From Muraenolepis orangiensis (taxonomy: Eukaryota > Chordata > Actinopteri > Gadiformes > Muraenolepididae): a DNA stretch of 64,000 nt. The DNA is taken from positions 1 to 64,000 of the forward strand of contig JANIIK010000547.1 of assembly GCA_027704905.1 (NCBI GenBank). Direction: 5' to 3'. Shown here piece after piece: positions 9,817 to 20,184 of the stretch. Each line of letters opens with the position of its first letter. Within the stretch, counting starts at the first letter, position 1. The position numbers and the translations under genes were made by a program. Below the pieces are notes generated by a model that saw only the letters and a program-made list of their open reading frames with translations, did no database searches and was not told the origin of the DNA.

Positions 9817-10482
9817 TGTCACGGTTACGGTGGTTGACAGGGGGCGTTACCAGGCCGCGTGCGCTAGAGGCGCACACACACGCACCTGCCAACCATTACC
9901 GTGGCTAATTGCCATTGATCTCACCTGGGGGCTATTTATACAGCGGCGTCAGTGAGAGACGTCGCTCGTTCGTACTATGTGTAACCGGTACGCTACCAGT
10001 CCCCAGGTGACATTCATCCCTGGCTTGTGATCACCCTGCTACGGACTATCAGAGAGATAGCCCGCTCGTCTACTGTTCCAGCCCCTCGTCGGTCCAGACG
10101 ATCGACGCACCTCGACGCACCACCTCAACGCACCTTGACTTCCCGGTAACCCGACCCATCGCCTGTCCCAACTATCCCTACGTCTGCTACCTATCGGATC
10201 GACGCACCACCTCAACGCACCTTGACTTCCCGGTAACCCGACCCATCGCCTGTCCCAACTATCCCTACGTCTTCTACCTGTCGGCTTGACGCACCTCGAT
10301 CTCCCGGTCCCAGAACCCTCGTCGGTCCTGGAGATAACATTGTTATCTCCAGGACCGACGAGGGATCACAATAGATTGTTATCATAACAATCTATTGTGT
10401 TTTGTGCCATAATAAAACCCCTGTTCTTCCTTTCCTCTCCGCCTGCGTTCTGGGTCCAACCTCACCACACACCTTTGTGACA
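9817..10482 (+). mobile_element. Solo LTR of a Gypsy-type retrotransposon
   Basis: Starts TGTCACGGTTACGG and ends TTTGTGACA with the 5-bp duplication CTTAC on both sides (9812-9816 and 10483-10487). The empty site is at ~27,760 in the right arm. It has a TATTTATA box near 9,935 and AATAAA near 10,411, in plus order. It contains a direct duplication of about 80 bp (10,110-10,195 and 10,200-10,285) and two hairpins at 10,316-10,399. Its ends resemble those of the LTRs at 3,714 and 6,406. Confidence 0.93.
10316..10399. repeat. Two adjacent perfect hairpins
   Basis: 10316-10364 is an inverted repeat with 24-nt arms and a 1-nt loop. 10367-10399 is an inverted repeat with 16-nt arms and a 1-nt loop. 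They are two bases apart and just upstream of the AATAAA of the solo LTR. Confidence 0.97.
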
Positions 10483-12687
10483 CTTACGCCGCATCCACAT
10501 TCACTCCCACCCAATACTAAGTAGTAGACCTCGCTAATATTAGCAGTAGGCCTCACTAATATTAGCGTAAACCTTGTTAACATGCATATTCAGGGTCTGT
10601 GTCAGTGTGTCGGACAGTTTGTGCAAACCAACCGCGTAGATGTGGTTCTTGAAGGCAATGACCCCCACTCCACTGCGCGGGCAGCCCATGGGGGAGATCA
10701 GGGTCCACTGGTCCTTCCGTGGGTCGTAGCGTTCAGCACTCTGCAGATACTCAGGCCCGTTGAGCAGATGTACACCTGATTACCACCGCCACATCACATC
10801 ATAACACAACACAATGACTCGTCGACCCCGTTACACTTCTAAACAGCCACCCCCTCTTGTCCACGGTGACTAGGGTTGGGACTCGTTAGGATTTTAACGG
10901 TTCCGATTCCTTACCGATTCCCTCTTAACGATTCCGGTTCCTAACGATTCCGATTCCCGATTCCTAATATGTTTTTTTTCCTGTTTTTTTCTGACATCCA
11001 TTATACTTATAATATACAAGTACATAATAAACACAAATTCAATCATACAAATGCAGCTTTATTGTAATGATTGCACATTACAATTATGAGGTAGGCAGTT
11101 TGTTTGCAAGTAAAGAACACTTGCACTGTTAGGTTGCACATTTAGGCTGTCTGAGAGCATAAGTCCAACTTCTAACAGTTATTTTGCAAGAAAATTAGCA
11201 TATCTGCTTTTTCTGGACGAATCCTACACCTCTCCTGTCTAATAGTGTCTCCAGCAACTGAAAACACTCTCTCTGATGGGGTTGATGATGCTTGTACACA
11301 CATGTGGCAGACAAATCATACAGCATGGGGAGAGAGTGCCTATTCTTCCACCACCAAGCAACAGGGTCTGTGATCATGGGCACGGGGGCCAGGTTCCTGT
11401 AGTGATTTATTTCTATGTCTGCTTTCGCATGAGATGACAGGCGCATCATGGTCTCAGCTCCCTTTCTAACTGCTTTCTCTTCCTCTTGAAAGAGCTCTTC
11501 TAGGGGTGTTATTTTCATCTTCTTGGGACTGGGAGGATGACTCTGCGTCTGAAATATCGGTAGACAAAACATCCTGTTGGTGATGATTTGAATATGACCA
11601 GAGGGATCAACACTAAGACAACTGTTCCCAAAAAAATGAAAATATTCACAATGTCCTTCCTTAACCCTTACCTCCACAATCTCCTCTTCACCTTCCTCCT
11701 CCTGATCAGAGACACTCACACTGGTCCTCTGGCCCTGGGTGGTCTCACAGTCACTCTCTGCACAGTCCTCCTGTCCGGCTGGCAGCTGAAAAATACAAAG
11801 ATGCATCATTACTAGGTAGCCAGTAGTTCACAGTTTAGGCTGACAGCTGTTTTTATAACTTGTTACATGATGGCCAATGTGTTTACCTGATGCTCTAGCT
11901 CTGGACCCACAGTCTTCACTGCCGCTGTCTTCAGCCGGTCCCAGGCTTCATTGTTGTCCACTTTACTCTTAAATCTTGGGTCCATTATAGTGGCCTCCTC
12001 CAGAAATGCTGATATCTCATCATCCTATAAAACACACAACATGAGAATATATGAATAGATGCACAGTGACTTTGTAAAGTTACAAGATGGCAAATTGTAT
12101 TTAATTTGATCCATTTCAATACCTGATAGCGCTTGGACAGGTCAGTCCATATCTTCTCCTTAATAGAGGCAGCAAAGGAAGAGTCACCATCAGTTACTGT
12201 GAAGTGAGCCTCCAGCATCTTCAGGATTGGAAGAATTTGCCCACATGTTGGCATATTCTCGCTCGATACAGCCAGGGTGCTAGTGTAGAGGATTCTCATA
12301 AGCTTGATGAACTCGTCTGCTTTCCTAAAGTCATCATCGGTGATTCTCTCCAATCTACCAAAAATGCAGTATATGTAGTACTTAATGTTAAAATGGTTAG
12401 GGAAATGTACTTTAGAAGTAAGGTATTTAAGATGTATAATATTTACAATGAGTTAAATACATTATAAATGCAAAAAACTAAAGGTTAACTGAAATAGTAA
12501 TTTTATCAATAATATTATTTAAATGCTATACTCACTTGTCCTTCTCTGCTCCCTTCCTAACTCTTTGGTCCAGAACGGTTGCTTGAATGGCTGGGTATTG
12601 CTCCAAGAACCTTTCGATCATCAAGTATGTTGAGTTCCAGCGGGTTTTCACATCAAGCACTAGCTCATGATCCTTTAGGGCTGAAAT

Positions 12688-12690
<3 letters not shown>

Positions 12691-12771
<81 letters not shown>
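12691..12771. repeat. CA microsatellite
   Basis: About 80 bp of uninterrupted CA inside the hAT, just beside the pogo-like element. Confidence 0.97.
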
Positions 12772-12773
<2 letters not shown>

Positions 12774-12782
12774 AATATATAA

Positions 12783-14240
12783 TACCGTATTGACCCGAAT
12801 ATAAGACGGGTTTTTTTTCCTAGAAAAAAATCAAAAAAAGAGGGGTCGTCTTATAATCGGGGTTTAGACTTTTCGATGTACCGTAATTGCACATGTAACT
12901 GCGCAACAACAGATCGCGCCAAACGAGTGTTCCGAGACACCGCGCGACACTTAAAGTAACTCAAAGTCTTAAAGTAACAGTACATAAAAATAGTTACCTG
13001 GAGAGTTAGAAATGGAGAGACAGCGACCAACTTGAAAAAAGTGGCTCAAAAGTAGGGCAAGTTAATAAACAGAAGAGACGAAGTTACGATGCCAATTTTA
13101 AGATAATGGTGATAAACGAAGCAGAGACATCAAACACCTGTCATTGCGACGCAGGACAAGCCCAGCGCCTGCCCTCAGACTTCAGAGAGAAGCTACTGTC
13201 TTATCAGCGATATGTGATCAAGTTAAGGAAGAAGCACTCATACCCCCTTGATCAGATGGGCAATGTGGATCAAACGCCTGTGTATTTTGACATGCCATCT
13301 GTCACTGTGCATAAGAAAGGCGACAAATCAGTGATCTACTGATCTACTGGAAACGAGAAGAGCCGAGTAACGGTCATGTTAACGCGCCTCGCAGATGGGA
13401 CACAACTTCCCCCGTACGTGGGGGATTATGGTAGGTGCCCAGGCAAAGGGCTGGATGGAGACGGAGCTTGTGGTGGACTGGCTCAAGGTGGTGTGGGGCA
13501 GACGGCGTGGGGGACTCAGAAAGCAGAGGAACATGTTGATTCTGGATGCTTTCCGTGGACACTTGACTGAGCCAGTCAAAACCTAGTCACCTAGTGATCA
13601 TACCGGGCGGAATGACAAGCCAGCTGCAGGTGTTGGATGTGGTCGTTAACAAACCATTCAAGGTTAATCTGCGCAAGAGATCCACAGAGTGGCTCCTGGC
13701 TGCTAATCACGCACTGACACCGTCTGGAAAAATCCAAAAGCCTGCAGTACGTTTGCTCTGTGAATGGATCTTGCAAGCATGGGCTGACGTTTCCCCAGAA
13801 AGCATTAATGGGTTTAAGAAATGCTGCGTATGCCATGGATGGCAGCGAGGATGACGTGATGTGGGAGGAGACGGGGAAGCAGACACCGTGAGTGACGATA
13901 GCGGGAGTGAGAGGAACAACCAGCGACGTAGAAGACGAGCTGAATGAGAAGACTTGATGTGACCAATAGACTGATGTTCTGTTTCATTGCTCTACCGTTT
14001 TATTGCACTACTGTTTCATTGCAATCTATCTAGCCTGTTTTGTTTTTGTTTGTCAAGTTAGGCAAATTTTAACACAATGTGTGATGTGTGTTATCATTAT
14101 TTTCCAAAAAAAAGATTTTCTTTATAAAAAAAAGATTTGGTCTTCAAAAAAATATATATATTTTTTTTTCCAAAAATGAGTCTTGAAAAAGAGGGGTCGT
14201 CTTATAATCGGGGTCGTCTTATATTCGGGTCAATACGGTA
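12783..14240 (+). mobile_element. pogo/Tigger-like DNA transposon
   Basis: Inverted ends of about 25 bp (ACCGTATTGACCCGAATATA...) sit directly inside TA dinucleotides, the target of the Tc1-mariner superfamily. A direct subterminal repeat (AGAGGGGTCGTCTTATAATC) is near both ends. Plus-strand remnants of a pogo-type DDE transposase are present: NVDQTPVYFDMP (13,250-13,290), LVVDWLKVVWGRR, MLILDAFRGHLTE (13,530-13,570) and IPGGMTSQLQVLDVVVNKPF (13,600-13,660). Stops and frameshifts separate them, so it is inactive. Confidence 0.88.
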
Positions 14241-15221
14241 ATATCATTTATCTACTATAAATGTAATTTCATTCTCAACTTTAAGTGAATAATACATTTT
14301 AAAAATCTACTTACACAGCAAAGGCTGCTTTTCCTTCATGACCACCTTGGCCATGCTGGTCTTCCTCATCCAAACGATGACTGCTCTTATTTTGGCTGCC
14401 CACTTGCTCACCGACAGAACACTGCAGGCCTTTTGTGCCCCCAGGTTTAATGTGTGTGCAAAGCATCCAAGTTTTAGGATCGGAGGATTGGAGGCATTGT
14501 CCACAGTGACTCCAACAATACATTTCCGGTCTAAGCCGAATTCTTTTAGGATGGCCTCAATCTCTTGTGCTATAACCGGTCCTGTTTGTGCTTCGTAGAC
14601 TGCCTGGGTCTTCAGGACTTTTTGATGGAGACGGTCTTTAATCACATAGTGCAGGGTGACAGTGATGTAGTGGTCTCTGGTGATGCTGGTCCAACCATCA
14701 GAAGTGATGGCAGCCTTCCTGACATGTTTAAGCTCTGACAGTACATTGTCTTTCTCCACTGAGTACCATGCATCTATTAGAGTGTTAGTAAGTTTGTCTC
14801 TGGATGGTGGTGCATACTTCGGGTTCAGAGCTTTTAGCATCTCCCTGAGAGTAGTATAACAAGAAAAAGTGATTCCCTGATTACTACAGCAAAATAATTA
14901 TACAACACTATTATTATTACAACTTGTACAACTATTATTTAAACTTAACCACCACGTATAATTATATGCATGCAGATATGCACCTAAAGGCTGGACGTTC
15001 AACAGTGGAGAATGCATGGGCATCCTTAACAATGAACCTGGTAACAGCACGATGACATTCTTCAATTTTTTGAGTCGTCATCCTCCCAGCTGCAGCTGCT
15101 GCCAGCGTAATAGGAGTGACTTGAATGTTGCTGGTCTTGTCTGTACTTTCTAGAGAAAAATATAACATAATATTCATGATGAACGATTCATTTAGAGCCA
15201 ATTTAACAGCAGTTGAGTTAC

Positions 15222-15720
15222 TGTAGTGTATTTTTATACACTAAGTATACAACTAAAACACTATCTGTGATACTATATGCATTATCTGTGATACTGTATG
15301 CATTGTAAGGGCCATGTGTATTGAAGTGACCAAAAGGCGCTGCCAGGAAGGCGACCCCCTGGGGTTGCCGGAGATGCGACCAGCCAGGAATGCGACCCCC
15401 CTTGGGGGTTTGAGTCGTAAACTTGTATGTGACAATGAAGACACCGTGACCAACCAGAGCGCTGGTTGTACCTCTCAGACCAATAGTATTAAGTTGATGT
15501 TTGTTACTTTGACCACTAGGAGTAGTGGATGTTTTGTGATACTATTGTCTATATAAAGTTTGGTAAAGGAGCGCGTCGCCAGTTCTGCGAATTGGCACGG
15601 CAGGCTCCATCTCGCTGCAGCAGATGCTTTCATTTGATGCTTTGTTCAATAAACACCTTGAACTTAGTATCCGGACCTCTGAGAAAGATTCTTATTCCAC
15701 CGAGTAGAAATTATACTACA
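15222..15720 (+). mobile_element. Solo LTR, family X, copy 1
   Basis: Starts TGTAGTGTATTTTTATAC and ends ATTATACTACA, with TTAC on both sides (15218-15221 and 15721-15724). A TATATAAAG box is near 15,549 and AATAAA near 15,646, in plus order. A second copy lies at 18,699-19,193. No internal region is present, so this is a product of LTR-LTR recombination. Confidence 0.85.
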
Positions 15721-15913
15721 TTACTTTTTAGCCATGGATCACACGACGGTCGTCTGTCACGACCGTCATGGATTAACTTCAACCTGGTGATTGCACTGTC
15801 TCCATTTACGGCCCGTACATCTACATAAACGTTCAGATTTCAAATATAAAGTGCTTACCCCATCGCCACGGATGTTAGAATTATGTACGGGCCCTCAGAA
15901 TTACCCGTATCTT

Positions 15914-16083
15914 CCGTATTGTTCAATAAAAAGCATTTTAATCCGATTGGTGGCCATTTTCTCATAGTTATAATGTATCAGAGTGCAATACACCTCCGAT
16001 AGGGTTGCGTAGTTGAAAGCATGGAGGAAATACGGAGAAAATGGCCACGATCGGATTAAAATGCTTTTTATTGAACAATACGG
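15914..16083. repeat. Inverted repeat, ~50-bp arms
   Basis: Arms 15914-15963 and 16035-16083 are reverse complements with one or two differences, separated by 71 bp. Core TTCAATAAAAAGCATTTTAA. It lies between the BED exon and the catalytic exons of the hAT. Confidence 0.93.
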
Positions 16084-18470
16084 AATAAATCATGATAAGA
16101 CAGTCATGTTTCAGGGCTAAGTTACTTATAAGTTGTAACTAAGTGCAGAGTGAAGACAGATTGATTTTTGTCAATCTGTCAATGTTAGTAGTTAGTACTA
16201 GCCTGGAGAAAGTGAACCGGCTGCAGACTCAATGGCATCTTCATCATCCCCCGGCTGTGGATCTGGTGCTACGGCTTTTCGTAGACTCTCAAACACGGTG
16301 CATTTGCCTAGGTTAATCTCGTGTTTTTGTAGGAGATGTTTCCTAATAGTGGACGTGCTACCACCTTTGCATGAAAGTAATGCATTGCATTTATTGCACT
16401 TTGCATGGTTTTGGTCATTTTCTCTCGTGAAGTATAACCACACTTGGGAGGGTTTGTGTCTCGACATGCTGACTCAGCGCTCTTCACTTCTGTCTCGCTC
16501 GACGGTCGGACATTCACAGCATTCTTTAGATTGTAGATCAGTGGGCGTATCCACCCCACACACACTTGTAGGTGGCGTGACGTCACCACAGTCGCTTGCA
16601 TGCACACAGCTGAGCCAAATGAAGACAGATGAGAAATTCCAGGAACCGCTTGGGGGAACCGTTAATGCAAATCCGATGGAACCGGCTCCGGTTCTTAACC
16701 CGGTTCTTGACCCGGAACCGGGTCAGGAAAATAACCGGTTCCGGGTCCCAACCCTAACGGTGACACTGTGTCTCTGTAAGGGGGGTGGGGGGGAAGAGCG
16801 GTTCCCGCTCACCATGTTGCCGAGCGTGGAGGCGCTGGCGTCGCTGCGGTGCTCGTGCATGCTGGCCACCAGCGACCACTGGTTGCTGTCGGGCTCGTAG
16901 CGCTCCACGCTGTTGAGGCGGGTGTGACCGTCGTAGCCGCCCATGGCGAAGATGCAGCCGTCCAGCACCACAGCGCTCACGTAGCAGTGCCGCGAGTGCA
17001 TGGGCGCCGCCTGGTGCCAGAGGCCCGTGGCCGGGTCGAAGCGGCGCACGCTGTTGAGGAACTCACTGCCGTCGAAGCCGCCGACGCAGTACAGGCAGCC
17101 GCGCAGCAGCACGGTGCCCTGGTAGGTGCGAGGCTCCTCGCCGCCGACCGCCACGCTCACCCAGCGGTCGGTGGGGGCGTCGTACGACTCCACGCTGTTG
17201 GTCGGCCCGCCACTCCAGCCGCCCACGGCCAATAGGACGGCGTGTGGCAGGCGGGGGCGGGTCAGGGGGCCGCGGAAGTCCAGGGGGGGTCTGTCGGCGG
17301 CGAGGCCGCTCGTGACGCGGAGCGCCTCGGCCACCACCGGGCCGCAGCGCTCGTCACCGCTCACCAGGGGGTTGGTGGTCACATGGCTCAGGAAGTAGCC
17401 GGTGTTCATCAGACACAGGCGGACCTGGAACACAAAACACACGCACACACACAGTTAATACTTTTTAAACACAGGGCCGCTGTTTTTCCACCAGGCCATT
17501 AAGAGCCATTAGAAAGTGTAGGAACTACCTCCACCAAGTGGAGGTAGTTTACCAGTCCTACCAGTCCACTGGGTAGGCTGGTAGGCTGCCCATCATAAAT
17601 CTACCTAAATCGAAATAGATCATAATACCGCATGTCCCATTGAAGGCTAACAAGGACCCAAAGACATGGCACCAGTAAGAACCAGAAATACACTGGATCA
17701 AACCATCTACTAGTACAGACTTTCAGGAGGCCCCCAGGTCGCCCCACCTTGAGCAGCAGCTGTGAGACGTGGCCCCGGCGCCCCTCGTGGTCGTGAGAGA
17801 TCCATCGGAGCACCGCCTCGAACACCACCTCTTCCCGGGTCACGTTGAGCGTGTCCTCTCCCAGGATTCCCCCCAGCTGCTCTGGGGACAGCTCGAGGAA
17901 CTCCTCCGACTCGCGGGCCACCTCCGGGAAGCGGCGCAGGATGTACAGGTAGGCCTGCTGCCGCAGCGCCGGTAACAGGTAGTGGCCGGTGAGCTGCCAG
18001 ATCCCCACCGCGTTCTCCACGCACAGCTGGCGGCCCAGGAAGCTGCTGCAGGCGCGCACGCCGCCCATGATGTTGAACTGGTCGGCCGCCACCAGCAGAA
18101 GCTGCACGTTGTCCCTGGTGACCTCCAGGTGGCGCGTGTAGGCGTACTCGATGAGCAGCCGCATGGCGTCGGCCGACACTCCCGGGATGCGGTACACGCC
18201 CGGCGTCTGTTGAGTCTTGCTGAACCCGCTGATGAACAGGACCCTAGGGTTCGGGGAGAGAAAGGCACTCTGGGAAAATCACGACATTTAGATGAATGGT
18301 TGTATATGGTCAGCCGCATGTGACTAAAGTGATTGAGTGAATACATAAAATACAGAATGTATTCCTAATAAATACTTTTTATCGTCCTTTATCATGTGTC
18401 ATTTATCTTAGTATTAACTTTTTGTTTGGATCTTTGGAAATGGACCTCATGTGCCTATCTTTAATGTTAT

Positions 18471-18690
18471 CTCACACACACACACACACACACACAAACA
18501 AACAAGCATGCACACCAATATACCGCTACACAACCGCATAATCCTTTACATACACAGACATATATTCCTACACAGCCGCTTAAACACACAGACATACACA
18601 CCCACATTCAAACATATACAATCACACACACATTCAAACATATACAATCACACACACATTCAAACATATACAATCACACACATGCATGGG
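18471..18690. repeat. CA microsatellite and 26-bp minisatellite
   Basis: A short CA run (18,474-18,495), then from ~18,603 to 18,680 three tandem 26-bp units containing CATTCAAACATATACAATCA. The homology between the inverted arms ends within this zone. Confidence 0.9.
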
Positions 18691-18698
18691 CACATACA

Positions 18699-19193
18699 TG
18701 TAGTGTATTTTTATACACTAAGTATAAAACTAAAACACTATCTGTGATACTGTATGCATTGTAAGGGCCATGCATGTTGAGGCGACCAAAAGTTGCTAGG
18801 CATGCAACCCCCTGGGGTTGCCAGAGATGCGACCAGCAGATAGGCCAGGAATACGACCCCCCCCCCCCCCGGGGGTTTGAGCCATAAACTTGTGACGTGA
18901 CGATGAAGACACCGTGACCAACCAGAGTAGTGGATACTGGTTGTACCTCTCAGACCAATAGTATTAAGTTGATGTTTGTTACTTTGACCACTAGGAGTAG
19001 TAGATGTTTTATGATGCTACTTTCTATATAATGTTTGGCAAAGGAGCGCGTCGCCAGTCTGCGAATTGGCACGGCAGGCTCCATCTCGTTGCAACTGATG
19101 AATTTGATGCTTTGTTCAATAAACACATTGAACTTAGTATCCGGACCTCTGAGAAAGATTCTTATTCCACCCGAGTAGAAATTATACTATACA
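18699..19193 (+). mobile_element. Solo LTR, family X, copy 2
   Basis: Matches 15,222-15,720 over nearly its whole length, including the TATATAATG box region and AATAAA near 19,118. The ends are TGTAG... and ...ATACA. No clear target duplication is seen, and a poly-C expansion sits near 18,860. It lies in the exon 1-exon 2 intron of KLHL10 copy A. Confidence 0.82.
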
Positions 19194-19680
19194 CACAAGG
19201 ACAGTTTTTATCCATAGAAAGTGTGCCTACTGAACTGCTAGGAGTGCTGCCACTATCATAACATTGCCACCCATATTACATTACACCATCATACTATCAT
19301 TCATGATTCTGCTGCAAAACCGGCACTTTAAAAATGTAATATAATTAATAATATATCATCCATCAGTCACTTTATTGTTATTTTTCTTGTGTACAGTATT
19401 GTTATATTATAGTGTTATTTATAGTATATAGTATAGTACATAGTATAGTTTATAGTATATAGTATAGCATATCATAGGTAGTATATACTGTTGTTAGTAT
19501 AGTACAGTATTGTTTATTTTAGTATAGTATTGTTGTATGAAATTCATACTGCAGGAGGGAATTGGGAGTAAGTAAGCCATTGTACTTGTTGCAAATGGCA
19601 ATTCAACATCTTGTATGTTGAACATTGAACACACACACACACACAACCCTGTGCTATTTCTTCACCAGTGTGATATTGGT
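19194..19680. other. AT-rich intronic low-complexity sequence
   Basis: TAGTATAG-type low complexity between about 19,375 and 19,540. No gene. The same intronic sequence is present in reverse at 49,770-49,918 and 52,593-52,670. Confidence 0.8.
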
Positions 19681-20122
19681 CTCACCTGAAGTAGGGACTG
19701 CACCCACACAGGATGATCTTGTGAGCGTTGAACGCCATGCCCTCCGCCTCGATCACCAGGTCACACAGCTCCCCATTTAGACGCAGCTTGTTGAAGATGT
19801 TACACATCCTCGCGCTCATCGTCCTCTCCGCGCCAACTGCCTGCCCGACGCCGTCCAAGTCCTGCTGCTCATCCATGGCTTTCTGTCCCTGCATGTGTGT
19901 TTGGTTGCTGTAATGTTTGGTACTGTTTCTATTACCACTGCTAGAAGCAGGATGTTTTATTGTGGCAAGCACTGGACCGGAAGTAGTAGGAAACCCCGTA
20001 CTGAGACAAAGACGGTGAATAAACGGAAGGCTCCCGTGCTAAGTCAAGAACTGGAAGTGTACCTGTGTCCTTTATTATTTAGATCAAGCTATAAGACATA
20101 TTGTATATAGTGTATCACAACA

Positions 20123-20134
20123 TGGTGTCAGAGT
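20123..20134 (+). promoter_or_regulatory. Gypsy primer-binding site
   Basis: TGGTGTCAGAGT directly after the LTR. A TGG start immediately after the 5' LTR is the usual form of a tRNA-complementary primer site in Gypsy elements. Confidence 0.75.
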
Positions 20135-20184
20135 AAAAAAGTAGTTAGACATAATAAATAATAAAAGACGAGGGAAAATCGAAA

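Larger units (their letters stand above)
11195..16467 (-). pseudogene. hAT transposase, ZBED family
   Basis: On minus, 16198-16467 encodes a BED zinc finger (KPSQVWLYF then CNKCNALLSC and RKHLLQKH). 14307-14840 encodes the start of the catalytic domain (SDGWTSITRDHYITVTLHY, DNASN then GCFAHTLNL). About 12,540-12,690 gives LDVKTRWNSTYLMIERF. 11,985-12,353 continues the alpha-helical region. 11195-11809 holds the dimerisation region (DPVAWWWKNRH, YDLSATCV) with an interruption near 11,560-11,660. Exons are separated by AG/GT-like introns, as in ZBED hATs. The split dimerisation region suggests it is dead. Confidence 0.8.
10871..16756 (-). mobile_element. hAT transposon (ZBED-type) with nested insertions
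   Basis: The 12-bp terminal inverted repeat TAGGGTTGGGAC is perfect at both ends and is flanked by the 8-bp duplication ACGGTGAC (10863-10870 and 16757-16764), the hAT hallmark. The uninterrupted site is seen in copy C (~43,425) and, with one change, in copy B (~27,385). It carries a broken, intron-split transposase on minus. Nested inside are a pogo-like element (12,783-14,240), a solo LTR (15,222-15,720) and a CA microsatellite (12,691-12,771). Confidence 0.95.
1..18600. repeat. Left arm of large inverted duplication
   Basis: This block reads as the reverse complement of about 26,250-38,798. Base 1 pairs with base 38,798. Matching landmarks in inverted order are the arrestin exons (81-1,250 against 37,554-38,719), a LINE fragment (1,330-2,107 against 36,707-37,476), arrestin exon 1 (7,626-7,887 against 31,956-32,217) and KLHL10 exons 5 to 2 (9,265-18,243 against 26,679-28,432). 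Homology fades near 18,600 in CA-rich repeats. It may continue beyond the left edge of the window. Insertions private to this arm are at 3,714-6,776, 9,817-10,482 and 10,871-16,756. Confidence 0.95.
9265..19894 (-). pseudogene. klhl10: KLHL10-like BTB-kelch gene, copy A (broken)
   Basis: KLHL10 is a germ-cell BTB-BACK-kelch substrate adaptor for CUL3 ubiquitin ligase. Five minus exons are seen: 19686-19894 (BTB start, LCDLVIEAEG, ILCGCSPYFR), 17748-18243 (BTB end and BACK, RIPGVSADAMRLLIEYAYTR, AADQFNIMG), 16813-17424 (kelch repeats, LTRPRLPHAVLLAVGGWSGG), 10633-10775 and 9265-9552 (last kelch repeats, YVVGGHDG). Exons 1-3 and their phases are intact. Exon 4 lacks 7 nt after VYIC (143 instead of 150 nt) and shifts frame. 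Exon 5 has TAG at 9265-9267 where copy B has CAG. Intron 3 holds a 5.9-kb hAT, intron 4 a solo LTR. A Gypsy LTR starts 14 nt before the ATG. It cannot give a normal protein. Confidence 0.9.

Noticed and set aside
11588..11815. 75-codon plus-strand frame in the hAT
   Set aside because: Shadow of the hAT dimerisation exon on minus.
17242..18323. Alanine/histidine-rich frames opposite KLHL10 exons
   Set aside because: GC-rich antisense shadows of kelch and BACK coding sequence.
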